Counted from the stretch's first letter, positions 24,443 through 33,291 are shown. The stretch is 64,000 nucleotides of DNA from Paraburkholderia sp. BL21I4N1 (GCF_002973525.1 NZ_PVEN01000002.1:558001-622000); one strand, 5' to 3'. The notes: generated from the sequence alone by a model not told the origin. A program made the numbers and translations.

Positions 24443-27400
24443 ATGTTTACGTCGACGTCGCTGAGCCCGAAGGGCCATGACAAGAACGGTAACAACATCA
24501 TCAACTACTTCATGGCGAAGGAGGCGGTCTACTACATCACCGCGGACGGCAAGGAGAAGAACCAGACCGCCTGGTTCGGAAAGGGGGCTGAAGCGCTTAG
24601 TCTTACCGGGCACGTCGACCGGGACATTCTGCTGAACCTCCTGAACGGCAAGCTCCCGGACGGGACGAAGGGGGTACAGAACAGCAGCAAGCGAGGGCGC
24701 CGGGCGGCGAACGACTTCACGGCGACCGCAGAGAAGGGCGTGTCCATGTTGATAGCGGACCCGACCAACTCGCCGGAAAAACGTGAGGCGATCGTCGAGG
24801 CTCATCAGGAAGCGGCTCGGGCGGCCATGCGGTTTGTCGAATCGGAGATCTACACCCGCGTCGGACAGGGCGGTAAGGTGGTTGTCCGCGACGTGGGCAT
24901 GATCGCGGCCGAGGTGACCCACTTCACAAACCGGGATCTGGACCCGAACCTGCACACCCACTTCATCATCATGAACATGGTTCATTGGACGGATGAACAC
25001 GGTGAGCAGCACATCACCACGCTCGAACAGAGCACGCTGCTGGCGATCAAGCATGCAGCGGGGGCGGTGTACCGCAACGAGTTGGCCCATCGAATGCAGG
25101 AGATGGGTTTCCAGGTCAACAAGCACCTCCAGCTCAATGCGAAGGGCCGTGAGACGGGCGATGTCTTCTACCGCATCGCCGGCATCGACGAGGTGAGCCG
25201 GAACGCGCACAGCAAACGTCGTCAGGCGATTCTTCAGTACATGGAAGAACACCCCGAGGTCACCGAGGACCAGGCCGCCGAACGCACCCGCAAGGATAAG
25301 AACGAGCCGTCCATCCAGGAGCTGCGGGAAATCTGGACGCAGGAGTTTGAGGAGCGCCGCCGCAACAACCCGGACGCTTACCAGTCCGTCGACCAGTTGC
25401 TGGCACCCGGCGTGGTGTCGAACTTGGGCCACAAGGACCTGGAACCCGTGAAGGGCCAGGAGAAGCAGCAGGACATGACCCCGAAGTCGGACGACGAGAT
25501 CCTCAAAACCGTCCACGTAGCGTCGTCCCTGTTCAACCGCTACGAGCTGATGAAGCAGGTCGCGTTCGAATACGTGGGCCGGCTGGACATGCGCGGCGTG
25601 ATCGAGAAGACCGACGCCATCCTGGACGACGTGAAACGCGTCCTGGCGTTCGAGCACGACCCGAAGACCGGCATCGCACGGTACGCCTCCCAGGCCATGG
25701 TGGACCTGGAGGCCGGAATCATCAAGAAGGCCGGGGCTCGCGCTGACGAGCAGTCCATCCGACTGACCAAGGAGCAGGTCGACGCCGGTCTGGCGAAGTT
25801 CCAGGCGAAAAACCCGGGCCTGAAGCTCAACGCCGAGCAGGAAGGCAGCGTCCGCTACATCTGCTCGGACACGGGGGGCTGCGCGATCATCTCGGGACGT
25901 GCCGGCACGGGCAAAACCACGTCCTTCACTGCCACGAAAATCACGTGGGAAGAAGCTGGGGGCAAGATCATCGGCGTGTCCGAATCCTGGAAGGCCGCCA
26001 AGAAGCTGCAAAGCGAGAGCGGGGTGGAGAGCTACTCGACCCGCACGACCCTGCACCGGATCAAAAACGGCAAGCTCCCGCTGGACAGCAAGACCATGCT
26101 GATCATCGACGAAGCCGGCATGCAGACCTCCCAGAGCATCGCCGAAATGCAGGACTTGTGCGACAAGGCCGGGGCGAAGCTCGTGCTCATGGGCGACCAC
26201 CTGCAGTTGCAGCCGGTGGGGGCCGGGTCGGGCTTCCGGATCATGCAGGCACGCATCAAGGAGCATGCGCTCAAGGAGATCCGCCGGCAGCGCGAGGAGC
26301 GCGACCGGATCACCGCCAACATGCTGTACGACGAGCGCGACGGCTCCAGGATTTTCGCGCGATACCTGGCCAACGGTCACATCCGCACCTCGGAGACCGA
26401 ACCCGAAGCGCGGGCCCTGCTGGTGCACGATTACTTCAAGACCGAGGGCCTGGGCGAGCCGGAAACCGTCAAGCTCATGGTGGGTGGTGAACTGCGCGAC
26501 GTGGACATGTCCGTTCGTGACAAGGTGGTGTTCGGCGTGGGCGACAAGGCCTTGGGCATCCACGCGAACGACACCGGCGTGGTGAAGGGTATGGAGCTGA
26601 ACGAAAACGGTGAGGGGTTCCTCGTCGAGGTCGAGGTTACGCCCGCCGATCTGAACCAGAAGAAGCACACGGTGTCGATCGACACCTCCCAGTTCAACGA
26701 TTTCAACCGGGACTACGCGCAGACCATCGTGATCTGCGGGACCAACCGCGAGGTGCAGCAGATGAACGAGGACATCCGGCAGGGGTTCAAGGAGCGGGGG
26801 CTCCTGGGCGAGGACCAGCGCGTGCGGCTGATCGTCAACGACGAATGGCGGCAGGAGATCGTGGCCACCGGTGACAAGGTGCTGTTCACCGAAAAGCACG
26901 ACGACCTGGGCGTGTCGAACGGCGAGGGTGGGATCATCACCCAGCTTCGACCGTCCGACGACAAAAAAAGTCACCTGATGACCATCCGGTTGGTGTCGGA
27001 CATCCCAGAGCAGAACGGGCGCTACGTGTCGTTCGACACCAAGGACTGCCCCGACGTCATGCTGGCGTACGCCGGCACCGTCCACAAATCCCAGGGCCAG
27101 TCGATCGACAAAGTTCTCCACTTCGTCGGTCCGGCTGGTTTGCACATGGTGAACAACCAGTCGGCGCTCGTGGCGATGACCCGGATGAAGTCCGAGTACG
27201 GCATCTACGGCCTGGACGAGGACCTGCTGGGCACCATCGACGAGGACGGCACCCGCCGCGGCGGGATCGCCCAGGCCCTCACCGAGCAGGCGCTGAACGT
27301 CACCACGATGGATGTGAAGCAGATCACCCGCGAGGAGGCGAAGGAGATCCGCCCGCAGCAGCGTGGGGCGTCCCGTCGTCTCGAACCGATCAAGATCCCT

Positions 27401-27841
27401 GCTCATTTGGTGGAGGCGGAGCAGGCCGCGGCTCGGACCGAGGAACGCGAGGCGCTTAAGGCGCGCGGGATCTCTCAGGCGGCGGAGAACGAGGAAGCGT
27501 CGCGCCGTCGTCTGGGCGGCGAACCGCAGCATGCGGCGGAGCTGCGCGCCCGTGACGCGGTGAACGAGCGCGAGGCGACGGCCACCCAGGCGCAAAGCGG
27601 GTTCGTGGCGTCCATGACCCAGATCAACGCCCGCAAGGCAGCGGCACGGGCCGCGTACGAGGCACGGCAGAAGGCGGAGGCCCTGGCGGTGGCGAAGCGC
27701 GCAGCGGAACAGGCGGTGCAGCAGGCGGCGACCCGTGCGCTCCCGCCGACGCCGGCGCAGGAGCAGCAGCGCAAGCTGGAAGCGGATCGCAGCCTGCGCC
27801 GGGAGCGGGATTACGACTACGAATACGGGCGTTCCCGCTGA
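24443..27841 (+). CDS. MOBF relaxase-helicase (TrwC/TraI family)
   Basis: 1132 residues, ATG after TAGGAGGGAAGC. N-terminal relaxase: tyrosines Y22 and Y30/Y31 in the expected place and a histidine triad H160, H171, H173 (VTHF ... LHTH) with the same spacing as TrwC. Such enzymes nick oriT, stay covalently bound to the 5' end and lead the strand into the recipient. The RecD2-like helicase domain has Walker A GRAGTGKTT (485-493) and Walker B IIDEAG (about 554-559), and a later VHKSQGQS motif. The last 150 residues are alanine/glutamate/arginine-rich. The length is close to TrwC and shorter than F TraI. It is the last gene of the mobilization unit; a strong hairpin terminator follows. Confidence 0.92.
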   Translation: MFTSTSLSPKGHDKNGNNIINYFMAKEAVYYITADGKEKNQTAWFGKGAEALSLTGHVDRDILLNLLNGKLPDGTKGVQNSSKRGRRAANDFTATAEKGVSMLIADPTNSPEKREAIVEAHQEAARAAMRFVESEIYTRVGQGGKVVVRDVGMIAAEVTHFTNRDLDPNLHTHFIIMNMVHWTDEHGEQHITTLEQSTLLAIKHAAGAVYRNELAHRMQEMGFQVNKHLQLNAKGRETGDVFYRIAGIDEVSRNAHSKRRQAILQYMEEHPEVTEDQAAERTRKDKNEPSIQELREIWTQEFEERRRNNPDAYQSVDQLLAPGVVSNLGHKDLEPVKGQEKQQDMTPKSDDEILKTVHVASSLFNRYELMKQVAFEYVGRLDMRGVIEKTDAILDDVKRVLAFEHDPKTGIARYASQAMVDLEAGIIKKAGARADEQSIRLTKEQVDAGLAKFQAKNPGLKLNAEQEGSVRYICSDTGGCAIISGRAGTGKTTSFTATKITWEEAGGKIIGVSESWKAAKKLQSESGVESYSTRTTLHRIKNGKLPLDSKTMLIIDEAGMQTSQSIAEMQDLCDKAGAKLVLMGDHLQLQPVGAGSGFRIMQARIKEHALKEIRRQREERDRITANMLYDERDGSRIFARYLANGHIRTSETEPEARALLVHDYFKTEGLGEPETVKLMVGGELRDVDMSVRDKVVFGVGDKALGIHANDTGVVKGMELNENGEGFLVEVEVTPADLNQKKHTVSIDTSQFNDFNRDYAQTIVICGTNREVQQMNEDIRQGFKERGLLGEDQRVRLIVNDEWRQEIVATGDKVLFTEKHDDLGVSNGEGGIITQLRPSDDKKSHLMTIRLVSDIPEQNGRYVSFDTKDCPDVMLAYAGTVHKSQGQSIDKVLHFVGPAGLHMVNNQSALVAMTRMKSEYGIYGLDEDLLGTIDEDGTRRGGIAQALTEQALNVTTMDVKQITREEAKEIRPQQRGASRRLEPIKIPAHLVEAEQAAARTEEREALKARGISQAAENEEASRRRLGGEPQHAAELRARDAVNEREATATQAQSGFVASMTQINARKAAARAAYEARQKAEALAVAKRAAEQAVQQAATRALPPTPAQEQQRKLEADRSLRRERDYDYEYGRSR

Positions 27842-27857
27842 TCGTCCGCCCCATGCA

Positions 27858-27881
27858 AAAGGCCCGGTTTCCCGGGCCTTT
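27858..27881. terminator. Bidirectional terminator
   Basis: AAAGGCCCGG (27858-27867) pairs with CCGGGCCTTT (27872-27881), followed by GTCGT, between the relaxase and the convergent partition operon. Confidence 0.7.
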
Positions 27882-27902
27882 GTCGTACAGGGGCGGTGCG
27901 CG

Positions 27903-28343
27903 TCAGCGACGGCGCGCGCTGGCCATCAGCCGCTCGATCAGCCCCACGGTCACGTCGGTGAGGCGGTGCCCGTCGGCGCTGACCTTGGCCTTCACCTGGC
28001 GGTAGAGCGGCGTGGGCAGGTCCAGGCTCAACCGTTCCCGGTCCTCGGTGGGCGCGACCGAGGGCACGGTGACGGTCACCGTTCCGGCGAGCCAGTCCTC
28101 CAGCAGCCCACGGAACAGCGTCGTGAGCGTGGACCCCGACGCCTCCGCCCGTGCTTCGACGAACCGCTTGTGCGCGATCGGCAGACGCACGTGGAACCGG
28201 GTGCTCCCTGCGGCGTTGTTTCCCTTGCGTTCCTCTTCGGGGGTGCGGACCAAGCGCAGCGCGGGCGGGGGCACCACCACGGCGGGCTTCTCGTCCTGGG
28301 CCTTGCGGGCGCTGGGGCGTTGAAACGAAAGCGTCGTTTTCAC
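27903..28343 (-). CDS. ParB-type small DNA-binding partner of ParA
   Basis: 146 residues from a GTG at 28343 with GAGGGGG upstream, ten bases after the parA stop. Longer upstream ATG starts would overlap parA and are rejected. Two similar segments, about 50-85 (STRFHVRLPIAHKRFVEARAE) and 105-140 (RLSLDLPTPLYRQVKAKVSAD), each have the strand-helix-helix pattern of ribbon-helix-helix proteins. Small RHH proteins encoded after a ParA ATPase (ParG/ParR type) bind the centromere and stimulate the ATPase. A duplicated RHH would read a palindrome as a single chain. It is the best candidate binder of the GTGCCNNGGCAC sites clustered at this operon. Confidence 0.6.
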   Translation of the reverse strand: MKTTLSFQRPSARKAQDEKPAVVVPPPALRLVRTPEEERKGNNAAGSTRFHVRLPIAHKRFVEARAEASGSTLTTLFRGLLEDWLAGTVTVTVPSVAPTEDRERLSLDLPTPLYRQVKAKVSADGHRLTDVTVGLIERLMASARRR

Positions 28344-28353
28344 AGGCACCCCC

Positions 28354-29061
28354 TCACGCCGCGGCCAGGCCGGCGCGGTCGGTGCCATGGCACGTCGCCA
28401 GCATCGCCAGGACCTCGCGCGCCACACCGCGCATTTCGGCCTGGGCCTGCGCGTCCGAGTGCTGGAACACCGTCACCCCGTTGGCCGCCGCTTCGACGTA
28501 GCTCTTGCGGGCGTGCATCACCGTGTCCAGCACCGGGATCCCCGTTTCCTGCAACGCTTCCCGGGTCAGGCGGGCTAGGCGCGAGCGCGGCGACGCCTGG
28601 GTGATCAGAAACGCGGCTTTCGTGCGCCCGTCCGTGATGTCCATCCGGGTGCGCACCAGGTCGACCAGCTTGGCGTTGGCCCACATGTCGAACGCCGACG
28701 GCTGGATGGGCAGCAGCACGAAATCGGCGGCACGCACGGCGGCGATCGTCGCCGGGTTCGAGGCCTCGATCCCCGGGCAGTCGAACACCCGCAGATCGCG
28801 CGGCTCGCGCACGGTCGCCAGGAACTGGTCGAGCGTGGGGCGCGGGCATGCCAGCACCGGGAACGGACGGGCACCGGCGCCGGCGGCCTCGTGCCATTCG
28901 CTCGCGGACATCTGGGGGTCCAGGTCGAAAAGCTGCGCGTCGAATCCGGTGCCCAGCTCCACGCCCAGCTCCTGGGCGATGGCGTCCGGCAGGTTCACGC
29001 ACGTGGTGGTTTTGCTCGTACCGCCCTTGGTGCTGCATGCAACGATGGTCATCGGTTTCAT
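28354..29061 (-). CDS. parA: ParA-family partition ATPase
   Basis: 235 residues; start at 29061 with AAGGA 8 nt upstream. The deviant Walker A KGGTSKTT (12-19) has the signature first lysine of ParA/MinD ATPases; FDLDPQ and FDCPG correspond to the A' and Walker B regions. It lacks the N-terminal HTH of P1-type ParA, so it is of the small type that leaves operator binding to the partner protein. ParA ATPases move or space DNA by cycling on the nucleoid. Followed directly by the ParB-type gene. Three palindromes (one imperfect) surround its promoter, and another lies inside its 3' part (28382). Confidence 0.85.
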   Translation of the reverse strand: MKPMTIVACSTKGGTSKTTTCVNLPDAIAQELGVELGTGFDAQLFDLDPQMSASEWHEAAGAGARPFPVLACPRPTLDQFLATVREPRDLRVFDCPGIEASNPATIAAVRAADFVLLPIQPSAFDMWANAKLVDLVRTRMDITDGRTKAAFLITQASPRSRLARLTREALQETGIPVLDTVMHARKSYVEAAANGVTVFQHSDAQAQAEMRGVAREVLAMLATCHGTDRAGLAAA

Positions 29062-29450
29062 GAGGGTATCCTTGTTTTTGGGTGTGCCGTGGCACGTCTT
29101 AACCGAAACGGAACCGTGCAGTGGCACGGATGAGTCGCATGTAACCACGGGTACGGATATGATGTCAACATGTGCCGTGGCACGGATTAACATGTTCCGA
29201 AAGCCTTGAGGGGAAAGGGATTGCCGGAAATGGCGGGTCCGCGTCGCGTGTACGTGAGCGGGAACCCGTGGGTACGCGATGATGGCCGAAGGCGGAGGGA
29301 TCGGGTGGTGTCCGAGGTTTTGACGCCACGCGACGGTGAGACCGTCATCGTTACGTTTGCAAAAACGGATTTGTGTGCAATCCTGGAAAAACAGTAGGCC
29401 CCTGGGCCAGCTCAACCACCTACCCAAACCACCTGTTGGAGGTATTTGAA
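29062..29450. promoter_or_regulatory. parA control region with clustered palindromes
   Basis: On the minus strand TTGACA (29168-29163), an 18-nt spacer and TTACAT (29144-29139). GTGCCGTGGCAC occurs at 29084-29095 and 29172-29183, with a one-mismatch copy at 29116-29127, so sites lie on both sides of the promoter: a typical partition autoregulation or centromere layout. Rightwards, TTGCAA-N16-AATCCT-GGA (about 29358-29385) may serve the gene at 29451. A 63-codon frame at 29206-29397 is not supported. Confidence 0.6.
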
Positions 29451-29957
29451 ATGTCGCGTCTTTCGTTGTCGCGTGTGTTTGTTCTTCCCCCGGACAAGGG
29501 GCTCGTGGACCTGAACGGCTGGACCCTCGACCAGTGGGACCGGTACGGATTCACCGGCTGGGACGACGGCTGCGCGTCGTACTTCCTGACCCTGCACCCC
29601 AGAAACCGGGACATGCCGGCCTGGTCGTTCGGTGATCGGGCGGCGGAGTTCGGCTCGCCCTGGGTCCTGCAACAGGTCCTGCGTGTGCTGTTCGACGTCG
29701 ACCAGGCGGGCGTGGACGCGGGCTGGTTCGCGTTCAAGCCGGGCATGGCCGAGCGCTTGGCGCAGGATCGGGACACCTACTTCGACCGGCACCCGGTGGC
29801 GGAGAACGCCCGGGAGGCGGCGGACGACCTGATCCGCTCGTTCCACGAGGAGGACGCGTCGTTCCAGCCGTACGCGGCACCGCATCCGCTGGACGAGGCG
29901 TGGCTGCTGGCCCACGCCCTGGTGGAACCGGCACCGCGCGAGGCGGTCCCGGTATGA
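29451..29957 (+). CDS. Hypothetical protein
   Basis: 168 residues, ATG after TTGGAGG. The first half is rich in tryptophan and aspartate (LDQWDRYGFTGWDDGCASYF). The second half is helical and acidic (VAENAREAADDLIRSFHEED). No domain, signal or membrane segment is recognised. It is transcribed away from parA and ends at a strong bidirectional terminator shared with the convergent RHH-like gene. Function unknown. Confidence 0.6.
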   Translation: MSRLSLSRVFVLPPDKGLVDLNGWTLDQWDRYGFTGWDDGCASYFLTLHPRNRDMPAWSFGDRAAEFGSPWVLQQVLRVLFDVDQAGVDAGWFAFKPGMAERLAQDRDTYFDRHPVAENAREAADDLIRSFHEEDASFQPYAAPHPLDEAWLLAHALVEPAPREAVPV

Positions 29958-29988
29958 CAGCGCGTCGGGAGGAGGGCGCACCAAGAAC

Positions 29989-30010
29989 AAAGCGGGCTAC
30001 GGCCCGCTTT
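29989..30010. terminator. Bidirectional terminator
   Basis: AAAGCGGGC (29989-29997), loop of four, GCCCGCTTT (30002-30010), followed by GTCGTTAC; lies between convergent genes. Confidence 0.7.
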
Positions 30011-30014
30011 GTCG

Positions 30015-30446
30015 TTACTGGTGCTCCGCGTTCCAGCGCTGGATCAGCGCGGACGTGACCTCGATCATCGAACAATCGAGCTTCACGCATTGCAGTTTGA
30101 AGCGCTTGTACACCTTTTCCGGCAGGTCCGCCACGAACCGCACGCCCACCTTGGCGTTGTTCGGCTTGGGCTGACGGCCCGGCCAGTCGTCGCGCGGCGT
30201 CTTGAAGTCCGGCAGCTCGACCACTTCCAGCTCGAACGCCCCGGACAGCCACCGCTCGACCTCCCGGGTGAACGTTTCGGTCATCTGCAGACCGTTCTGC
30301 GCCGTCAGGTGCGCGAACGCGTCCTTGTCCTTTTTCCACATGTAGCCGTGGACGCGCTTCACGGGGATGGGCTGACCCCGCGGTGCACGGGTCCGCTTGA
30401 CAGCCCCCTCGTCGGCCAGGTCCATCGCTTCCGTTGTCGTCGCCAT
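30015..30446 (-). CDS. Tandem RHH-like DNA-binding protein
   Basis: 143 residues from ATG 30446 with GGGATTTCAAGGG upstream. Two strand-helix-helix segments are visible: about 27-70 (IPVKRVHGYMWKKDKDAFAHL ...) and 97-140 (KVGVRFVADLPEKVYKRFKLQ ...). This two-unit arrangement resembles the ParB-type protein at 27903, so they may be paralogues or compete for the same sites. GTGCCGTGGCAC lies 72 nt upstream (30518-30529) and a half-site GGGCACG is next to it. Candidate global regulator of the element; evidence is fold pattern plus site proximity. Confidence 0.6.
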   Translation of the reverse strand: MATTTEAMDLADEGAVKRTRAPRGQPIPVKRVHGYMWKKDKDAFAHLTAQNGLQMTETFTREVERWLSGAFELEVVELPDFKTPRDDWPGRQPKPNNAKVGVRFVADLPEKVYKRFKLQCVKLDCSMIEVTSALIQRWNAEHQ

Positions 30447-30948
30447 CCCTTGAAATCCCGTTGGTGCTGAAAGCCCGAGCTTCTCAAGATTCGCGGGACG
30501 ACGCAAGCACTTCTTACGTGCCGTGGCACCCCTTGGGCACGCGCAAGCACCGGCAACAGCAGGGCGGGACCAGCCGGGCCCCTGGTGGGTTCCCGGTGGC
30601 CTGGATCCGTGCCACAGCACGGGCAGACCCTACCCCGAACGGCTGACCCCCGAACGGCTCAACGTCCCGCGGCGTTGCTCGCCGCGCCGTGCCGGTCTCC
30701 CCCGTGGGCGCGTGGTCCACACCTTTCCGCGGTCGCTGCCCGGTCCGCCTTGAACCGACGTCTAGCCCAACACCGTGCCCCTGGTGGGGCAAGGCACCGC
30801 TGCGCTCGTCGTCCTCTCCCGGTCCTTCCCTCCTGGTGGTCGGTCAGGCGTGCGGCATCCGGCGACGGCCTGGCCCCGGGTCCCGGCAGGGCTTGTTCGA
30901 CGTCAGGCGGCTCCAGACAGCAGAAACCCACGGAAAGGACGAACAGCC
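30447..30948. promoter_or_regulatory. Intergenic region with palindromes and leader copy 1
   Basis: GTGCCGTGGCAC at 30518-30529 and a one-mismatch GTGCCACAGCAC at 30609-30620. From about 30740 to 30895 it holds the first copy of the conserved leader (core GGGCAAGG ... GTCCTCTCCCG ... GCGGCATCCGG). No gene. Confidence 0.55.
30740..30895 (+). ncRNA. Candidate structured leader RNA, copy 1
   Basis: Shares CCGACGTCTAGCCCA, CTGGTGGGGCAAGGCACCGC, GTCCTCTCCCG and GCGGCATCCGGCGACGG with copy 3 and a degenerate version of these with copy 2. It ends about 54 nt before the ATG at 30949. Short local stems (CCCC-TGGT-GGGG) are visible; no known riboswitch class is recognised. Confidence 0.4.
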
Positions 30949-31341
30949 ATGACCACGACGAACCCACAGACCGGCACGAACAGCGCAAACCGCGACGGTT
31001 CCTTCGCCTCCCAGGCTCACCAAACAGCAGGTGTCACGGCAACGGCGCAACCGTTCAAGAACGGGTGCTACGCCACCGAGGTGATCGACGGCACCCCCGA
31101 GCGTTTCGACGCCATCGAGATTCAGGGCGTCCGCGAGGAAATCGACCTGATCGACCCGGCGAAGAGCTGCTGCGAGGTGGACAACCAGAACCCGCAGTTT
31201 TTCTCCGTCTACCTGCACGAGGTGGAGGGCGGCGTGGCGTGCGTGGCGGACCTTGCGACCCACGAGCTGGCCGTGGCCTACGCCGAGCAACTGGCCGGCC
31301 GCTACGACTGGGCGATCTACGACTACCACCTGACCCACTGA
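30949..31341 (+). CDS. Hypothetical protein behind leader copy 1
   Basis: 130 residues; GGAAAGGACG precedes the ATG. The N-terminal 40 residues are polar, threonine/asparagine/glutamine-rich and probably disordered. The rest is an alpha/beta-looking domain with two adjacent cysteines (KSCCEVDNQNPQFFSVYLHE) and a C-terminal YDWAIYDYHL. No known family. First gene of an operon with the 31363 gene (21-nt gap). Function unknown. Confidence 0.6.
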   Translation: MTTTNPQTGTNSANRDGSFASQAHQTAGVTATAQPFKNGCYATEVIDGTPERFDAIEIQGVREEIDLIDPAKSCCEVDNQNPQFFSVYLHEVEGGVACVADLATHELAVAYAEQLAGRYDWAIYDYHLTH

Positions 31342-31362
31342 CCACATTCGAGGACCACGACC

Positions 31363-32115
31363 ATGACGACCACCACCATCTCCGCCGTCTCCCCGACCCG
31401 TGGCTGGGTTTTCGACGGCGAGGTGCGCGAGCTGACGATCGACGGCCACACCTACCGTTTCCGGGTCAACGTCGAGAACGACGACGACAAGGGCGCCCCG
31501 TGGGACGAGGAGGACGGCCACGGCCCGGTGAGCGACTGGACCACGCGCGACAAGCGCCCGGGCGAGTGGGTCCTTTCGAGCGACCACGGCAGCAAGCGGT
31601 TCTACGACGTGGCCGAGGCCAACCGGATTGCGAAGCGTGAGGGCTGGGGCTTGTCCGAGGCGCAGCGTCAGGCGTTGATCGCCCGGCTGGCGAAGGACCG
31701 CGTGGTGCGCCGCCCCGTTGGCAAAGCGACCGTGTCCCACCGTTTCGGCGGCCTGATGCAGGAGCACCGCCGCGCGACGGAGACCGTGACGGTCCCCGGG
31801 CGTGACCCGAGCAAACCCCTCACCGAGGGCGAGGTGCGCGCCGAGGCGGTGCGTCTGGACTTCGAGCACCTGCGCCGCTGGGCCGCAGACCAGTGGAACT
31901 GGGTGGGCGTGGTCGTGACGTTGCTGGGCGACGACGAGGACCTGGACGGCCTCGTGGCGAACGACTACGGGCACGCGTTGTGGGGCATCGAGAGCGACGG
32001 CGACGCGTACCTCGAGGGCGTGGCCATCGAGCTGATGACCGAGGCCGCCACCGAGGCGCATCGGGAGACCGAGGAAGCGGCGCACTGGGCATCGCGCGAC
32101 GTGCAGACCCACTGA
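31363..32115 (+). CDS. Hypothetical protein
   Basis: 250 residues; CGAGGACC precedes the ATG. The first 90 residues are beta-patterned and acidic (RELTIDGHTYRFRVNVENDDD). The middle is basic and helical, and the C-terminal about 80 residues (WNWVGVVVTLLGDDEDLDGLV ...) resemble small phage or plasmid proteins that contain a WxWVGVxVT motif, an impression rather than a family assignment. Second gene of the operon. GTGCCACGGCAC follows the stop, ahead of the next unit. Confidence 0.6.
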   Translation: MTTTTISAVSPTRGWVFDGEVRELTIDGHTYRFRVNVENDDDKGAPWDEEDGHGPVSDWTTRDKRPGEWVLSSDHGSKRFYDVAEANRIAKREGWGLSEAQRQALIARLAKDRVVRRPVGKATVSHRFGGLMQEHRRATETVTVPGRDPSKPLTEGEVRAEAVRLDFEHLRRWAADQWNWVGVVVTLLGDDEDLDGLVANDYGHALWGIESDGDAYLEGVAIELMTEAATEAHRETEEAAHWASRDVQTH

Positions 32116-32128
32116 TTCACCCGGATCC

Positions 32129-32170
32129 GTGCCACGGCACGGGTCCACCCATCCAACAACGGAGAACACG
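32129..32170 (+). promoter_or_regulatory. Palindrome and RBS before the tandem small genes
   Basis: GTGCCACGGCAC at 32129-32140; ACGGAGAAC ribosome-binding site before ATG 32171. No clear -35/-10 pair is seen, so the palindrome may act on read-through from the 31363 operon. Confidence 0.5.
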
Positions 32171-32404
32171 ATGGCACGCAAGAACGCACGCACCACCCGC
32201 ACGCAGGCCATGCTGGACGACTTCCGCGGCTCCGCCAACGAGGCCCAAATGCTGGCGGGCGTCCTGACGATGGCCCACAAATGGCCGGACGCGGACCGCA
32301 TCCGGTTTTACCGGACGGTCGACACCACCATGGTCGCCAACCGGTTGATCGAACTCAACCGGCACGCGATCGGCGACGGCACCGCGCCGGCCGCCACCGC
32401 CTGA
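32171..32404 (+). CDS. Small protein, tandem paralogue 1
   Basis: 77 residues. The opening MARKNARTTRTQAMLDDFRG and the later MLAGVLTMAHKW are shared with the next gene, showing a tandem duplication. Basic N-terminus, then helices; the C-terminus is Ala/Pro-rich. No known domain. The basic head could bind nucleic acid, but this is speculative. Confidence 0.6.
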   Translation: MARKNARTTRTQAMLDDFRGSANEAQMLAGVLTMAHKWPDADRIRFYRTVDTTMVANRLIELNRHAIGDGTAPAATA

Positions 32405-32461
32405 CCCCCACGGTCCCCGCGACGGCGGGGGCACCGCACCACCAACCACGAGGACGACCCC

Positions 32462-32716
32462 ATGGCACGCAAGAGCGCACGCACCGCCCGGACCCAGGCC
32501 CTGATCGACGGGTTCCGGGGCAACGACAACGAGTTTTCGATGCTCAAGGGCGTGCTTTGCATGGCCCACGGCTGGAGCTACCCCGACACCCAGCGTCTGG
32601 GCACGATGATCGACAGCGCGCTGATCGCGCAGCGGATGGACGAGATCAACAACGAGGCCCGGGCCCGCATGCTCGCCGAGCTGGACGCGATGAAGCAGGG
32701 CGGGCAGAAGACCTGA
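32462..32716 (+). CDS. Small protein, tandem paralogue 2
   Basis: 84 residues, CGAGGACG before the ATG. Shares MARKxARTxRTQAxxDxFRGxxNE and MLxGVLxMAHxW with the preceding protein, then diverges into a longer acidic helix (RMDEINNEARARMLAELDAM). The pair lies 57 nt apart in one transcript. Function unknown. Confidence 0.6.
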   Translation: MARKSARTARTQALIDGFRGNDNEFSMLKGVLCMAHGWSYPDTQRLGTMIDSALIAQRMDEINNEARARMLAELDAMKQGGQKT

Positions 32717-33291
32717 CGACGGGCGCCCCGCGGTGCGGGGCTGCTGAACGGCGCGGGCAGGCGATTCGGCCACGGATCGCTATCGACGCCACTCCGGTGC
32801 TGCATACGCTCAACCGCCGGAGCCCGCGGAACCCAGGGGCGGCCGGGACGGCCTGGTGAGGCGGAACGGCGGCGCTCGAACCGTCCAGCGCGGAGGGCCG
32901 CTCCGAGCGGTGAGGCGAAGCATCCGGTCGGTGCTCCGCTGACGTCAACGACCAACCGCTGGGCAATGCAGCGCCCAGCAGCGCCGTGCCAGGGCACGTC
33001 GGCGGTGGTGTCAAACGTGGCGCGGTGATCCCTGGGCTCAGGGGTGTTGAAAACGTTCGTTGCTCCCCGGTCCGCCTTTCTCCGACGCATAGGCCAGCCT
33101 GTCCACCTGGTAGGGCAAGGGTGCTGCGCAGCGTTGCCACGTCCTCTCCCGTTCCCCTTTCTCCCTCCGGTCGTGCGGCGCGTGCGGCATCCGGTCGTGC
33201 CCTGGCCCTGGTGGCCTGTCCGTCCTGGTTATGCGTCAAGGCGGCTCCGAAGAGCAAACGAACTCAACCCACCCTGAGAAGGAGAAACACC
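32717..33291. promoter_or_regulatory. Intergenic region with palindrome and leader copy 2
   Basis: A GC-rich hairpin (GCCCCGC/GCGGGGC, about 32725-32741) follows the paralogue pair. GTGCCAGGGCAC lies at 32986-32997. Leader copy 2 spans about 33061-33220. No gene. Confidence 0.5.
33061..33220 (+). ncRNA. Candidate structured leader RNA, copy 2
   Basis: Most diverged copy: CCGACGCATAGGCCAGCC, GGTAGGGCAAGG, GTCCTCTCCCGTTCC and GCGGCATCCGG are kept, while the segment between them (GTGCTGCGCAGCGTTGCC) is replaced by another self-complementary sequence. It ends about 70 nt before ATG 33292. Confidence 0.35.

Noticed and set aside
23903..27595. 1230-codon open frame antisense to the relaxase
   Set aside because: The relaxase frame has clear catalytic motifs; the antisense frame is a product of high GC and codon bias.
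29206..29397. 63-codon frame between parA and the 29451 gene
   Set aside because: TTG start, Arg-rich, no motif; the segment is better read as promoter and leader sequence.
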